Assembly: GCA_022008415.1 (NCBI GenBank)
Contig: JAIRBC010000001.1
Span: forward strand, 62,001 to 126,000
DNA from: Cerina litoralis
Lineage (GTDB): Bacteria; Bacteroidota; Bacteroidia; Flavobacteriales; Flavobacteriaceae
Direction: 5' to 3'
DNA length: 64,000 nt
The notes below the pieces were generated by a model. It ran no database searches. It was given only the letters and a program-made list of their open reading frames with translations, and was not told the DNA's origin. Positions within the stretch are counted from its first letter, which is position 1, and each line of letters starts with the position of its first letter. Below are positions 18,013-27,379 of the stretch, piece after piece. The position numbers were made by a program, and so were the translations under genes.

Positions 18013-19857
18013 CTATTCCGAATAGTCCATTAACAGCTTACGGTAGTTGTTCAGGATCATAGATCGGCTTACAAAACCGTGGAATTTTCGGTCTTGGTCC
18101 AAAACGGGGAGCTGCCAAACATCGGCCTCGTCGAACATTTTTATAACCTTCATTACCGAATCCGTAGGGGATACGATAAACGACGGACTTATAGAGAGTT
18201 TACTGACACTGGTCTCCCGGGTCGATTTTTTTCCGAGAAGATAGGGCCTTAAATTATGTCGGTTCAATATCCCCCAGAACTGGTTGTTAACGTCAACCAC
18301 GGCCATGGTGTTCTGGTCGCTGTTCCTAAACTTGCTCAGCACCTCATCCATTCCATCCCTTGTGCTTATCACCAAGGAAGAGGGGTTCAAACAATCGCGA
18401 AGCCGGATATGCGAAAGAATGTTTTGGTCCTGTCTGGTAGTAAATATCTCCCCCCGCTCTGCCAGTTTATTATAGGAAGGGTTTACTTTAGAGAAAAACC
18501 GATTGATAGCATACGCCATAACAGATACGATCATCAGTGGAATAAACAGGTCGTATCCACTACTGGTCTCGGCAATAAGGAAAATCCCCGTCAAGGGCGC
18601 GTACATTGCCCCCGACATTACTCCGGCCATACCGACCAGCATTAAATTTGTGATGGGTACGTCTGAAATGCCTATCATCTCCAACGCAAACCCGAACAGA
18701 TAGCCCAGCAGGCCCCCTGCTACAAGGGAGGGGGCAAAATTTCCACCATTACCGCCAGAACTAAGGGTTATGCTCGTAGCGAATGCCTTGAATAGGACGG
18801 CAAGTGCCAAAAAAATAAGAATAATCCACTGCGATTCCCCGAAATAGCGGAACAGGCTTTCATGGATCAGGTGTTCTACATTCCCTTGATGGAGGATACG
18901 GATATTTAAATACCCCTCTCCAAAGAGCGGTGGAAATGCAACACAGAGTGCCGACAGCATTAAACCTCCAACGATGGCCTTGGACAATCTTCTTTTCTTG
19001 AAACGATCGAAGAAATGGTGCACCTTCTGTCCGACCACCAAAAAATAACGGGCGTAAATCCCGGTAAGCGCCCCCAATCCAATATAAAATATTACGTTTC
19101 CATAATTAAAGGTCTCCCGGGCCTGAAGGTTGAACAACACATCTTCGTTTAATATAATCGTTGACAATAGACTACCGCAGATGGCGGCAATTACAAGAGG
19201 AATAAAATCGGTGAATACCAAGCCCGTCAACAAAATTTCAAAAGCGAACATCACTCCCGCAATGGGCGCATCAAAAGCTGCAGCAATCCCGGCTGCCGCC
19301 CCCGAGGCGAGCAACAAAGTACGTTCCTTAAACCCCAACCGATAGCGTTGCGCATAGTTGGATCCGATCGCCGAACCGGTCACGGCAATCGGGGTCTCCA
19401 GTCCCACGGAACCACCAAAACCCACCGTCACCGCACTCTGAACTATTTGGGAGTACATTTTGTTAGATTTTACCTTGCTGCCATTTGAAATATCCTTCAA
19501 AACAAAAGAAAGTTCCTTCTCTTCGTCGCCCTTAAATAAATACTTAACGATAAGGGCCGTAAGAACAATACCTATTAAAGGGAACATGCCATAGACGAAC
19601 ATTCGTTCCTTAAAGGGAACATCGTTGTTGATAAAGAACTGAATATGGTGTACGAGCACTTTGAGAAGTACCCCGGCCAAGCCAGCGCTTAACCCGACAA
19701 GTATACCCGACAAAATAAGAAACTGGGACCGCGACAAGCGTTCACTTACCCAAAATAATAGTACTTCTACAACATTAAACTTTCTGAAAGGGTAGTTGAC
19801 GAACGCCTTTTTAAATTGTAAAAAATTGACAATCAGCTTTTTAACCTTGTAAACCAT
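18013..19857 (-). CDS. ClC-family chloride channel/transporter with CBS domains (variant motifs)
   Basis: 614 residues with about ten ClC membrane helices and a C-terminal CBS pair (LRDCLNPSSLVISTRDGMDEVLSKF; ISPSFIVSPTDSVMKVIKMFDEADVWQLPV). The gating Glu is present in GSVGLETPIAVTGSAIG, but the usual GxEGP reads GLETP. The first anion motif (GSGIP/GHGIP) is missing; the segment there reads GDEEKELSF. The third motif is GNFAPSL. The position of the inner proton Glu of E. coli ClC appears to be Ile (FAFEILL). It is a paralogue of the ClC at 23809, but diverged in the selectivity loop. Confidence 0.9.
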   Translation of the reverse strand: MVYKVKKLIVNFLQFKKAFVNYPFRKFNVVEVLLFWVSERLSRSQFLILSGILVGLSAGLAGVLLKVLVHHIQFFINNDVPFKERMFVYGMFPLIGIVLTALIVKYLFKGDEEKELSFVLKDISNGSKVKSNKMYSQIVQSAVTVGFGGSVGLETPIAVTGSAIGSNYAQRYRLGFKERTLLLASGAAAGIAAAFDAPIAGVMFAFEILLTGLVFTDFIPLVIAAICGSLLSTIILNEDVLFNLQARETFNYGNVIFYIGLGALTGIYARYFLVVGQKVHHFFDRFKKRRLSKAIVGGLMLSALCVAFPPLFGEGYLNIRILHQGNVEHLIHESLFRYFGESQWIILIFLALAVLFKAFATSITLSSGGNGGNFAPSLVAGGLLGYLFGFALEMIGISDVPITNLMLVGMAGVMSGAMYAPLTGIFLIAETSSGYDLFIPLMIVSVMAYAINRFFSKVNPSYNKLAERGEIFTTRQDQNILSHIRLRDCLNPSSLVISTRDGMDEVLSKFRNSDQNTMAVVDVNNQFWGILNRHNLRPYLLGKKSTRETSVSKLSISPSFIVSPTDSVMKVIKMFDEADVWQLPVLDQDRKFHGFVSRSMILNNYRKLLMDYSE

Positions 19858-20283
19858 TCAGATTTTTTTCATTAAACATGTATTGCTAAAATTGGTGCAA
19901 TTTAGAGAAAATCCATCTTTAAATATTGCCAACCGTCCAAAAATGAACCGATTCCTTAACCTTATACCTGTTAGGCCATCCGTGGAATGACTTAGTACAG
20001 TGTACAAAAACAGCGTTTTCATGTGTAAGGGATATATATACTTCTTACATTTGCCTAGTTAAAAATTATTTTAACCTGATTTTTTTACCCGTTAGGACTT
20101 TGGGGATATTTGGGCAGTTTTGGCAAAATGTTCAAGGGTAATGGTTTTTTTGTGCCCCGTCCATCCCGAGGCGTCGGGAGCAAAATAAAGTGGTTTTTAC
20201 CGCTCTAGCAAAGGAGGCAAAAAAGAAATCCCAAAGCAAAGCCGTCGAGAAATTTTTAATGAAACCAAGTATTTATATAATAA
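19858..20283. other. Intergenic region upstream of aspS
   Basis: There is no gene. It holds a GTACA-G-TGTAC palindrome (19995-20005), the aspS -7 box (20046-20053), and a hairpin TCCCGA-GGCG-TCGGGA at 20164-20179 inside a predicted leader of about 225 bases. The leader is unusually long for this genome. It could hold an attenuator, but I see no T-box or complete terminator. Confidence 0.45.
20046..20053 (+). promoter_or_regulatory. -7 promoter box upstream of aspS
   Basis: TACATTTG matches TAnnTTTG. The aspS ATG is 231 bases downstream of the box, so this would be a long-leader transcript. The palindrome GTACAGTGTAC at 19995-20005 lies about 40 bases upstream. Confidence 0.45.
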
Positions 20284-22053
20284 ATGTATAGAAGCCATAC
20301 CTGTGGTGAATTAAGGGCATCACATATAAACGACAAAATCACCCTGTCTGGTTGGGTGCAAAAGGTAAGGGATAAAGGTTTTGTCGTCTGGATCGATCTA
20401 CGAGATCGTTACGGCATTACCCAGTTGATCTTTGACCAAGATCGTTCGTCCAAGGAACTATTGGAAAGAGCGAGGTCTTTGGGCCGTGAATTTGTCGTAC
20501 AAGTAAAAGGGACCGTTTTGGAAAGAGCTTCCAAAAACCCCAATATCCCTACTGGAGAGGTAGAATTGTTGGTTTCGGAACTCATCGTTTTGAACGAATC
20601 CCTCTTGCCACCCTTCACCATCGAGGATCAAACGGATGGCGGGGATGATATCCGTATGAAATATAGGTATCTCGACATTCGTAGGAATCCGGTGAGGAAC
20701 AACCTAATGTTTCGCCACAAAGTGGCTATGGAAGTCCGCAATTATCTCTCGAATCAAGGCTTTATCGAAGTAGAAACTCCCTATCTTATAAAATCTACAC
20801 CCGAAGGTGCACGAGACTTTGTGGTGCCCAGCAGGATGAACGCAGGTCAGTTTTATGCGTTGCCCCAATCTCCCCAGACCTTTAAACAATTATTGATGGT
20901 GGGCGGTATGGATAAATACTTCCAAATCGTTAAGTGCTTTAGGGACGAGGACCTAAGGGCCGACAGACAACCTGAATTTACCCAGATAGATTGCGAAATG
21001 GCTTTTGTGGAACAGGAGAACGTTCTCAATGTTTTTGAAGGTTTGATAAAGCATCTTTTGAAGGAAATCCACCAAGCTAAAATGGATACTTTCCCCAGGA
21101 TTACCTACGACGAAGCCCTGCAACGCTATGGAAACGACAAGCCGGATATTAGATTTGGAATGGAGTTTTGCCCCTTAGCCCCCCAAGGGGGATCCAAATA
21201 CGGATTCCCCGTGTTCGACGATGCGGAATTGGTGGTCGGAATAAATGTAAAAGGGAGCGCCAATTACACTAGAAAACAGATCGATGAACTCGTTAACTGG
21301 GTAAAGCGCCCACAGATTGGGGCAAGTGGGCTAATTTGGATAAAATATAACACCGATGGTACGGTTTCCTCTTCCGTGAACAAGTTTTTTGATGAAGAGG
21401 GTTTAAGGCACCTTTCTACACAAATGAAGGCAAAACCGGGGGACCTTATGTTGATTATGGCAGGAAATATCGACAAGACAAGGACCCAATTAAGCGCTCT
21501 GCGAATGGAATTGGCCACTAGATTGGGACTCAGAAAAAATAACGAATTTGCCCCCTTATGGGTGGTAGACTTTCCACTGTTGGAATTGGATGGGGAAACG
21601 GGCCGATACCACGCAATGCACCACCCCTTTACTTCTCCAAAACCTGGACAACTGGAGCTTTTGGAAACCGATCCGGGAGCAGTTAAGGCCAATGCCTATG
21701 ATTTGGTGCTCAACGGCAACGAGATTGGTGGGGGTTCCATTCGGATCCACGACAGAAAAACTCAGGAGACCATGTTCCGACATTTAGGATTTACTCCAGA
21801 AGAAGCGAAAGATCAGTTTGGGTTTTTGATGAATGCTTTTGAATACGGTGCACCTCCCCATGGCGGTATCGCCTTTGGCCTGGACCGATTGGTTGCTATC
21901 TTGGGGGGGCAGGAAACTATAAGGGATTTTATTGCTTTCCCCAAGAACAATTCCGGACGGGATGTGATGATCGATGCCCCATCGTACATAGATCCGGCGC
22001 AGCTGGCCGAACTACATTTAAAGCTAAACAAAAATGAAGACAAAAGTTCATAA
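20284..22053 (+). CDS. aspS: Aspartyl-tRNA synthetase
   Basis: Class II synthetase that charges tRNA-Asp, 589 residues. N-terminal anticodon-binding OB fold ([26 protein letters not shown]), motif 2 [18 protein letters not shown] near residue 220, motif 3 [15 protein letters not shown] near 535, and the bacterial GAD insertion in between. Its 3' end overlaps the following permease gene by 20 bases, suggesting co-transcription. Confidence 0.97.
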   Translation: MYRSHTCGELRASHINDKITLSGWVQKVRDKGFVVWIDLRDRYGITQLIFDQDRSSKELLERARSLGREFVVQVKGTVLERASKNPNIPTGEVELLVSELIVLNESLLPPFTIEDQTDGGDDIRMKYRYLDIRRNPVRNNLMFRHKVAMEVRNYLSNQGFIEVETPYLIKSTPEGARDFVVPSRMNAGQFYALPQSPQTFKQLLMVGGMDKYFQIVKCFRDEDLRADRQPEFTQIDCEMAFVEQENVLNVFEGLIKHLLKEIHQAKMDTFPRITYDEALQRYGNDKPDIRFGMEFCPLAPQGGSKYGFPVFDDAELVVGINVKGSANYTRKQIDELVNWVKRPQIGASGLIWIKYNTDGTVSSSVNKFFDEEGLRHLSTQMKAKPGDLMLIMAGNIDKTRTQLSALRMELATRLGLRKNNEFAPLWVVDFPLLELDGETGRYHAMHHPFTSPKPGQLELLETDPGAVKANAYDLVLNGNEIGGGSIRIHDRKTQETMFRHLGFTPEEAKDQFGFLMNAFEYGAPPHGGIAFGLDRLVAILGGQETIRDFIAFPKNNSGRDVMIDAPSYIDPAQLAELHLKLNKNEDKSS

Positions 22054-23800
22054 AAAACTCAATGAGCTGGAGTCCACAGCTATCTGTGGCAATGATATAA
22101 GCTCATCGGTTTTATATGTCTCCGCACTTGCCATTGCCTTTGCCGGTCAATACGCCTGGATTACCCTCTTAATAGTATCCGGGGTCCTTTTTCTATTCAG
22201 GAGGATATATGGAGAAGTAGTTGGCGCGCTGCCCTTGAACGGGGGCGCGTATAACGCTTTGCTAAATACCACCAGCAAATCCATGGCGTCCTTTGCGGCT
22301 ACCCTAACCATTCTATCCTATATGGCCACTGCGGTAATCTCGGGCAACGAGGCCATTCATTACCTGCACCATTTAATACCCGCCATGCCGGTTATAATAG
22401 CAACGTGCGTGTTGTTGGGCTTTTTTGCGTTGCTAACCATTGGAGGGATCACGGAATCTGCCAAAGTTGCCATTGGCCTCTTCCTTTTCCATCTATTTTC
22501 TATGGTTATTTTGGCAGGTTTTATCGTCGTTTTTTTAATGCACACTGGTTTTGGAACTTTCTGGGAAAACTGGAATACGCCGGCCCAGGGAGGAAGTATT
22601 GGGATGGCCATATTTTTTGGCTTTGCGGCGTCCATGTTGGGTGTTTCCGGATTTGAAAGTTCTGCCAACTTTGTAGAGGAACAAAAACGGGGCGTCTTCC
22701 CTAAGACCTTAAAGAACATGTGGGCCATTGTAAGTATCATCAATCCATTGATGGCAATTTTTGCCTTGGCCTTATTTGCGCTCCCCGTATTGCACAGTGA
22801 TGCCTATCAAAACACCCTGTTGGTGGAGATGGCTTCCCACGTTGGGGGCGATTGGCTTGCAATCCTCATTCCGATCGATGCCTTTTTGGTTTTGAGCGGC
22901 GCGGTACTCACCAGTTTCGTAGGCGTTTCCGGACTATTGGAACGAATGACATTAGATAGAATTTTACCGCAATTCTTCTTAAAGAAAAACAACAGGGGCA
23001 GCTCTTACCGCATCATCATCATGTTTTTTTTGTTGTGTATCTCCGTCCTTTTCATCACCAAGGGGGAGGTAACGCTGTTGGCAGGGGTCTACACCATCTC
23101 CTTTCTTTCGGTCATGGCCCTGTTCGGTATAGGGAATATTTTACTGAAGGTAAGGAGGGAAAAATTACCTCGGCCGGAAAAAGCGACCTGGGGGGCGGTG
23201 CTCATTGCCATAATTGCAGTTATCTGTGCGTTGTTGGGAAATATTTCGATGGAGCCCAAATCCGAAAATCCGAGTAATTTATCGGTCTTTCTGGAGTACT
23301 TTATACCCTCGATGATTTTTATCGTTATGATGCTAAATCGGACGGTCCTTTTAAAGTTCTTGATGTCCGTTATCCACTCTATTTTTAATCCGATACGACG
23401 TTTGGTGTTTACCATAGACAAGACATTGCTAAACACCATCAACCAAATAAACGAGCAGGAATTTGTATTTTTTACCAAGGGGGACAATATTGCCACCTTG
23501 AACAAGGTAATGCTTTATATCACCAAGAACGAGCACACCCGAAAAATTAAGATCGTTCTGGCCTTGGCAGAAGACGAAACGGTTCCCAAAAATCTGCCGC
23601 AGGAAATCGATTTTCTGGACCGGGAATACCCGGATATAAAAATTGAGTTTATCATAGAAAAAGGAAAATTCAGTCCGGCTTTGATCAAAAAATTATCCGA
23701 CAAGTGGAATATCCCCATCAACTTTATGTTCATCGGTTCCCCGAGCGATAAATTTCCTTACAAGATCGAGGAGCTGGGAGGAGTAAGATTGATTATTTAA
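22034..23800 (+). CDS. APC-family amino acid permease with C-terminal soluble domain
   Basis: 588 residues. The N-terminal region has the APC helix-1 loop ([19 protein letters not shown]) and 10-12 helices to about residue 445. The remaining roughly 140 residues are soluble ([36 protein letters not shown]) and resemble the Usp-like tails seen on some APC permeases. The start ATG lies inside the end of aspS. Eight bases separate it from the ClC gene at 23809, so the two transporters are probably co-expressed. Substrate unknown. Confidence 0.88.
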   Translation: MKTKVHKKLNELESTAICGNDISSSVLYVSALAIAFAGQYAWITLLIVSGVLFLFRRIYGEVVGALPLNGGAYNALLNTTSKSMASFAATLTILSYMATAVISGNEAIHYLHHLIPAMPVIIATCVLLGFFALLTIGGITESAKVAIGLFLFHLFSMVILAGFIVVFLMHTGFGTFWENWNTPAQGGSIGMAIFFGFAASMLGVSGFESSANFVEEQKRGVFPKTLKNMWAIVSIINPLMAIFALALFALPVLHSDAYQNTLLVEMASHVGGDWLAILIPIDAFLVLSGAVLTSFVGVSGLLERMTLDRILPQFFLKKNNRGSSYRIIIMFFLLCISVLFITKGEVTLLAGVYTISFLSVMALFGIGNILLKVRREKLPRPEKATWGAVLIAIIAVICALLGNISMEPKSENPSNLSVFLEYFIPSMIFIVMMLNRTVLLKFLMSVIHSIFNPIRRLVFTIDKTLLNTINQINEQEFVFFTKGDNIATLNKVMLYITKNEHTRKIKIVLALAEDETVPKNLPQEIDFLDREYPDIKIEFIIEKGKFSPALIKKLSDKWNIPINFMFIGSPSDKFPYKIEELGGVRLII

Positions 23801-23808
23801 AACAACCC

Positions 23809-25596
23809 ATGAGAAAATCAAGAATTCTATTTCATCGATTTTTAAAATGGAGGTACCGGCACATTTCCAATCAACAATTTGTGTCTATTGCCAGTGCCAT
23901 TATTGGCTTTTTGGCGGGAGCGGGAGCGGTAGTATTAAAGAACGTCACCCATTTTATCCAGGAATTGTTGGAAGGGAAGATCATCGGGGAATTTCATAGG
24001 GCATTTTATTTTGTATTTCCCATTATCGGGCTCCTTTTAGTAGTCCTTTTCATAAAATATATCGTGAAGAAAAAGGTGGGCCACGGCATCCCCTCCACCT
24101 TGTTCGCCCTATCCCAACAAAGGGGGATAATGCCGCGGCACCAAATGTGGGCCTCCTTGATCGCAGCGCCGATTACGGTGGGGTTCGGGGGGTCCGTAGG
24201 ATTAGAAGGGCCTACCGTGGCCACGGGAGCGGCCTTAGGCTCCAATTTTGCCCGCTTATCGCATTTAAACCAAACCACCCGTATGCTGATGATCGGTGCG
24301 GCCTCGGCCGGGGCCATGTCCGCAATCTTCAAGGCACCCATTGCAGGAATCGTTTTTGCTGTGGAAATCCTGAGCCTCGACCTTACCTTGGCCTCCATGA
24401 TTCCTTTGATATTGGCTTCTACTACGGCCATACTGACCACTTATTTTTTTATGGGCGACGATGTGCTGTTGCACTTTCAGTTACAGGATAAGTTCATCCT
24501 TAAGGATGTCATTTTCTATATCTTTTTGGGAGTTGTCTCGTCGGTAGTCTCCATTTATTTTAGTAAGATGTATTTTGGGCTTAGCGGTTACTTTGAAAAA
24601 ATAGGGGATTCGTATAAACGTTTGGTGCTCGGAGGGATCCTCATAGGTGTCATCGTCTATCTGGTGCCGCCTCTTTACGGAGAGGGATACGAAGTAATCA
24701 ACAGTTTACTTAAAAATGGTTATGCGGAGGTGCTCAAGAACAATATCTTTAATATCACCATAAACCACGTTCTCCTAATTGCCCTTTTTTTGGTCGCCCT
24801 GGTAATCTTTAAGGTCATAGCCATGACCCTGACCTTTGGGGCCGGCGGTATTGGCGGGGTGTTTGCACCCACATTGTTCACGGGTAGCATTGCGGGATAT
24901 GTGTTCGCCCTATTGATCAATTATTCGGATGTGTTCCAACACAAGCTCTCTACTGGCAATTTTGCCCTAGTGGGCATGGCAGGGCTTATGGCAGGGGTAT
25001 TACAGGCGCCTTTGATGGCCATATTCCTTATCGCTGAAATTACCGGTGGTTACGAGCTTTTTGTACCCTTGATGATAGTGGCCTCCATATCCTTTATAAT
25101 CACTAAAAAATATATTCCACACAACATATACGCGGAAGAACTGGCAAAGAAGGGCCAGTTGCTAACGCACGACAAGGATCTGACCGTTCTCACCCTGATG
25201 CGGCTAGAGAGCGTTGTAGAAAAAAACTTTATAAAATTGGGGCCGTCCATGACCTTGAGAAACATTCTGTACCAAGGCGTGGCAAAATCGACCCGGAACT
25301 TTTTCCCCGTCATTGATAAGGACGACAAACTTATCGGCATTATTCTGCTAGATGATATCCGGGAGGCAATGTTCAACCAAAAGCTGTACGACACCACAAC
25401 CGCAAAGGACTATATGAGCCATCCTCCTGACAATATCGTATATGAGACGGACAGCATGAGGGATGTGATGGCCAAATTTCAAAAATCCGGAGCTTGGAAC
25501 TTGCCGGTTATCAGAAAAGGCAAATATTATGGTTTTGTGTCCAAATCCAAAATGCTCACCGCCTATCGCAGACAACTCATCAACTTTACACAATAA
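23809..25596 (+). CDS. ClC-family chloride channel/transporter with CBS domains
   Basis: 595 residues. Classic ClC motifs: GHGIP near residue 89, GSVGLEGPTVATGAALG with the gating Glu near 130, and GGIGGVFAPTLFTG near 346. The inner proton-Glu position reads Ile (FAVEILSL), as in several channel-like bacterial members. C-terminal CBS pair (MTLRNILYQGVAKSTRNFFPV; MSHPPDNIVYETDSMRDVMAKF). It follows the APC permease directly, which recalls acid-resistance pairs where a ClC balances charge for an amino-acid antiporter; that link is inference. Confidence 0.92.
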   Translation: MRKSRILFHRFLKWRYRHISNQQFVSIASAIIGFLAGAGAVVLKNVTHFIQELLEGKIIGEFHRAFYFVFPIIGLLLVVLFIKYIVKKKVGHGIPSTLFALSQQRGIMPRHQMWASLIAAPITVGFGGSVGLEGPTVATGAALGSNFARLSHLNQTTRMLMIGAASAGAMSAIFKAPIAGIVFAVEILSLDLTLASMIPLILASTTAILTTYFFMGDDVLLHFQLQDKFILKDVIFYIFLGVVSSVVSIYFSKMYFGLSGYFEKIGDSYKRLVLGGILIGVIVYLVPPLYGEGYEVINSLLKNGYAEVLKNNIFNITINHVLLIALFLVALVIFKVIAMTLTFGAGGIGGVFAPTLFTGSIAGYVFALLINYSDVFQHKLSTGNFALVGMAGLMAGVLQAPLMAIFLIAEITGGYELFVPLMIVASISFIITKKYIPHNIYAEELAKKGQLLTHDKDLTVLTLMRLESVVEKNFIKLGPSMTLRNILYQGVAKSTRNFFPVIDKDDKLIGIILLDDIREAMFNQKLYDTTTAKDYMSHPPDNIVYETDSMRDVMAKFQKSGAWNLPVIRKGKYYGFVSKSKMLTAYRRQLINFTQ

Positions 25597-25977
25597 GGGA
25601 TAAAAACCCTTTATTACGGGGATAATAACTAAAACACTATGGATTGAAAAGCCATACCGGCCCGACAAGGTCGTACTGGCGGAGGTTTTGAAAAGCAATG
25701 AAATTGCCACCAAACCGTTCGGAGGTAATTGGGTTATTAAGTTGCTTAGTTATTTTATTTTGACGGAGTGCTTTAATAACTCAATCATCCTGCCCGATTT
25801 CGTTCAGGCGGGGTTTTAACTAACGACTGTGACCAATGAACTGGTTCAATAAGAACAGAGAGCAGTGAGCTTATTATTACGAAAATCTCTCGGGATAAGA
25901 ATAGCTTCTTTTTTCTATGTTATACGCTCTATTTTCTTACCCTTGTATAACCAAATAGTTAATTTAGAATTAATCGA
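25597..25977. other. Intergenic region with repeats, no gene
   Basis: 381 bases without a supported gene. It contains an inverted repeat TTGGGTTATTAAG (25729-25741) / CTTTAATAACTCAA (25771-25784) and directly after it the dispersed hairpin at 25789-25817. The segment 25650-25700 is GC-richer than its surroundings. Nothing here resembles a tRNA or coding sequence. Confidence 0.45.
25789..25817 (+). repeat. Dispersed hairpin element CCTGCC...GGCGGG, copy 2
   Basis: The same arms as copy 1 at 2036-2061 (CCTGCCCG and CAGGCGGG) around an unrelated short loop, followed by TTTT. Because the arms and the T-run agree at two unrelated places, this looks like a mobile or recruited terminator-type repeat. 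Confidence 0.5.
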
Positions 25978-26238
25978 ATGAAAATACTCAAATTCCTAAT
26001 CCTCCTTATCGTACTGGGATCGTTGGTCTCCATAATATATGGCTTTACAATTTTGGAACGCGAGCCCGATACGGCCAACAAATGTATAGGAGGGGGTACT
26101 GTGGGACTATTTTTGATCGCGATGCCGTTATTCCTTTTCGCAGCAAGTAAAGGGAAAAACATCAAGGACTATATGCTCAACGAAGAAAATATAAGGAAAA
26201 TGCAAGAAAAAAATCGCAGGAAGAACAAAAATCAGTAA
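25978..26238 (+). CDS. Small two-helix membrane protein, unknown function
   Basis: 86 residues: helix 1 FLILLIVLGSLVSIIYGF, helix 2 GLFLIAMPLFLFAA, and a basic C-terminal tail (NIRKMQEKNRRKNKNQ). I do not recognise the family. The ATG and stop are clean and the hydrophobic pattern is protein-like. It precedes the cold-shock gene by 95 bases. Confidence 0.65.
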   Translation: MKILKFLILLIVLGSLVSIIYGFTILEREPDTANKCIGGGTVGLFLIAMPLFLFAASKGKNIKDYMLNEENIRKMQEKNRRKNKNQ

Positions 26239-26289
26239 TATTTTCCGTGACCGGATTTATTCGTCGTAGCTGTGTTATCAAAAAAATTA

Positions 26290-26297
26290 TATCTTCG
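26290..26297 (+). promoter_or_regulatory. Possible -7 box for the cold-shock gene
   Basis: TATCTTCG differs from TAnnTTTG at one base. It would give a leader of about 30 bases before ATG 26334. That leader is AT-rich, with no obvious stable structure. Confidence 0.35.
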
Positions 26298-26333
26298 TAA
26301 TATAAACATTAACTTTTTTCAAATTTTAATAGA

Positions 26334-26528
26334 ATGACCGGAACAGTAAAATTTTTTAATGTATCCAAGGGATTTGGATTCATTACCAATGACGAAACAG
26401 GAAAAGATATTTTTGTTCATGCAACGGGCTTGAACGGGGTAGAAATCAACGAAGGTGACAAAGTGGAATACCAGGAAGAAGAAGGACGAAAAGGGATGGT
26501 AGCAGGCCAAGTTACGGTAATCGAATAG
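26334..26528 (+). CDS. Cold-shock domain protein (CspA family)
   Basis: 64-residue single OB-fold protein that binds single-stranded RNA/DNA and melts RNA structure. RNP1 is KGFGFI (residues 13-18) and RNP2 is DIFVH (residues 25-29). The N-terminus is MTGTVKFFN, as in Bacteroidota members. Stand-alone gene. Confidence 0.95.
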   Translation: MTGTVKFFNVSKGFGFITNDETGKDIFVHATGLNGVEINEGDKVEYQEEEGRKGMVAGQVTVIE

Positions 26529-26669
26529 GGCCAGGCAGTTCTATTTTCGGCTATTTTATTTTGTTCGAATTACGAAACCTTCGACTTATCCGGGGGTTTT
26601 TTACTTTACGGGAGCTTTTTATCCCAACGGTTGGGTAGGAAAAATGCCGTTTGTACCAAAGGGAAACCG

Positions 26670-27119
26670 TCAGTTGAGGTTTCTTTTTTGGATAAAAAAA
26701 CTTTTTAGGAGATCCATGGCCTCTTGATCCATGACTCCCCCAACCACTTGGGTTTTGGGATGGAGTTTGGCGTTCACGGCCAGAAATCCGCGATCAACGT
26801 CCGAGGCTCCATAGACAATTTTCGATATTTGGCTCCAATATAAGGCCCCAGCGCACATTTGGCACGGTTCCAAGGTGACGTACATGGTACATTCGGACAG
26901 ATACTTACCTCCCAAAAAGTTGGCCGCTGCGGTTATCGCCTGCATTTCGGCATGTGCGGTTACATCATTCAGTTGTTCCGTAAGGTTGTGGGCCCGTGCG
27001 ATTATCCGATGCTGGACCACGATAATTGCGCCCACGGGAACTTCCCCCTTTTCATAGGCAGCCTCTGCCTCCTGCAGGGCACGTTTCATAAAATAATTAT
27101 CGTCGAACGGATTTTCCAC
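26670..27119 (-). CDS. tadA: tRNA-specific adenosine deaminase
   Basis: Zinc deaminase that converts A34 to inosine in tRNA-Arg(ACG). 149 residues. The catalytic HAE motif is in TAHAEMQAI near residue 56, and the second zinc motif is PCQMCAGAL near 86. The start is read as GTG 27119, giving MENPFDDNYFMKRAL, which fits related proteins; an ATG ten codons later would remove part of the first helix. Convergent with cspA, divergent from dxs. Confidence 0.94.
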   Translation of the reverse strand: MENPFDDNYFMKRALQEAEAAYEKGEVPVGAIIVVQHRIIARAHNLTEQLNDVTAHAEMQAITAAANFLGGKYLSECTMYVTLEPCQMCAGALYWSQISKIVYGASDVDRGFLAVNAKLHPKTQVVGGVMDQEAMDLLKSFFIQKRNLN

Positions 27120-27362
27120 GCTAGTTGTATATGAACTCGTCTTGAGTTTTTCTTTTACCTGCGAATTTCACATTTAGCACCTTAAATTTGTCATAATTGA
27201 GTACCGTAGCTACGGATATGCTACTAAAAAATCACTTCATTAGGACACAAAAGCCAAAATTCTCGGTTCCAAACAAAAACCCAAGACCAGTTCTATTGAA
27301 CTTAATTTTCAAATGTACGTTTTTACCACAAAATACAACGTGGGCCAACAATGAATTTGCCG

Positions 27363-27370
27363 TACATTTG
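27363..27370 (+). promoter_or_regulatory. -7 promoter box for dxs
   Basis: TACATTTG matches TAnnTTTG and ends nine bases before the ATG at 27380, predicting a leaderless mRNA. A second match, TAAATTTG at 27183-27190, may be a further upstream promoter. Confidence 0.55.
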
Positions 27371-27379
27371 TTCCCGAAA

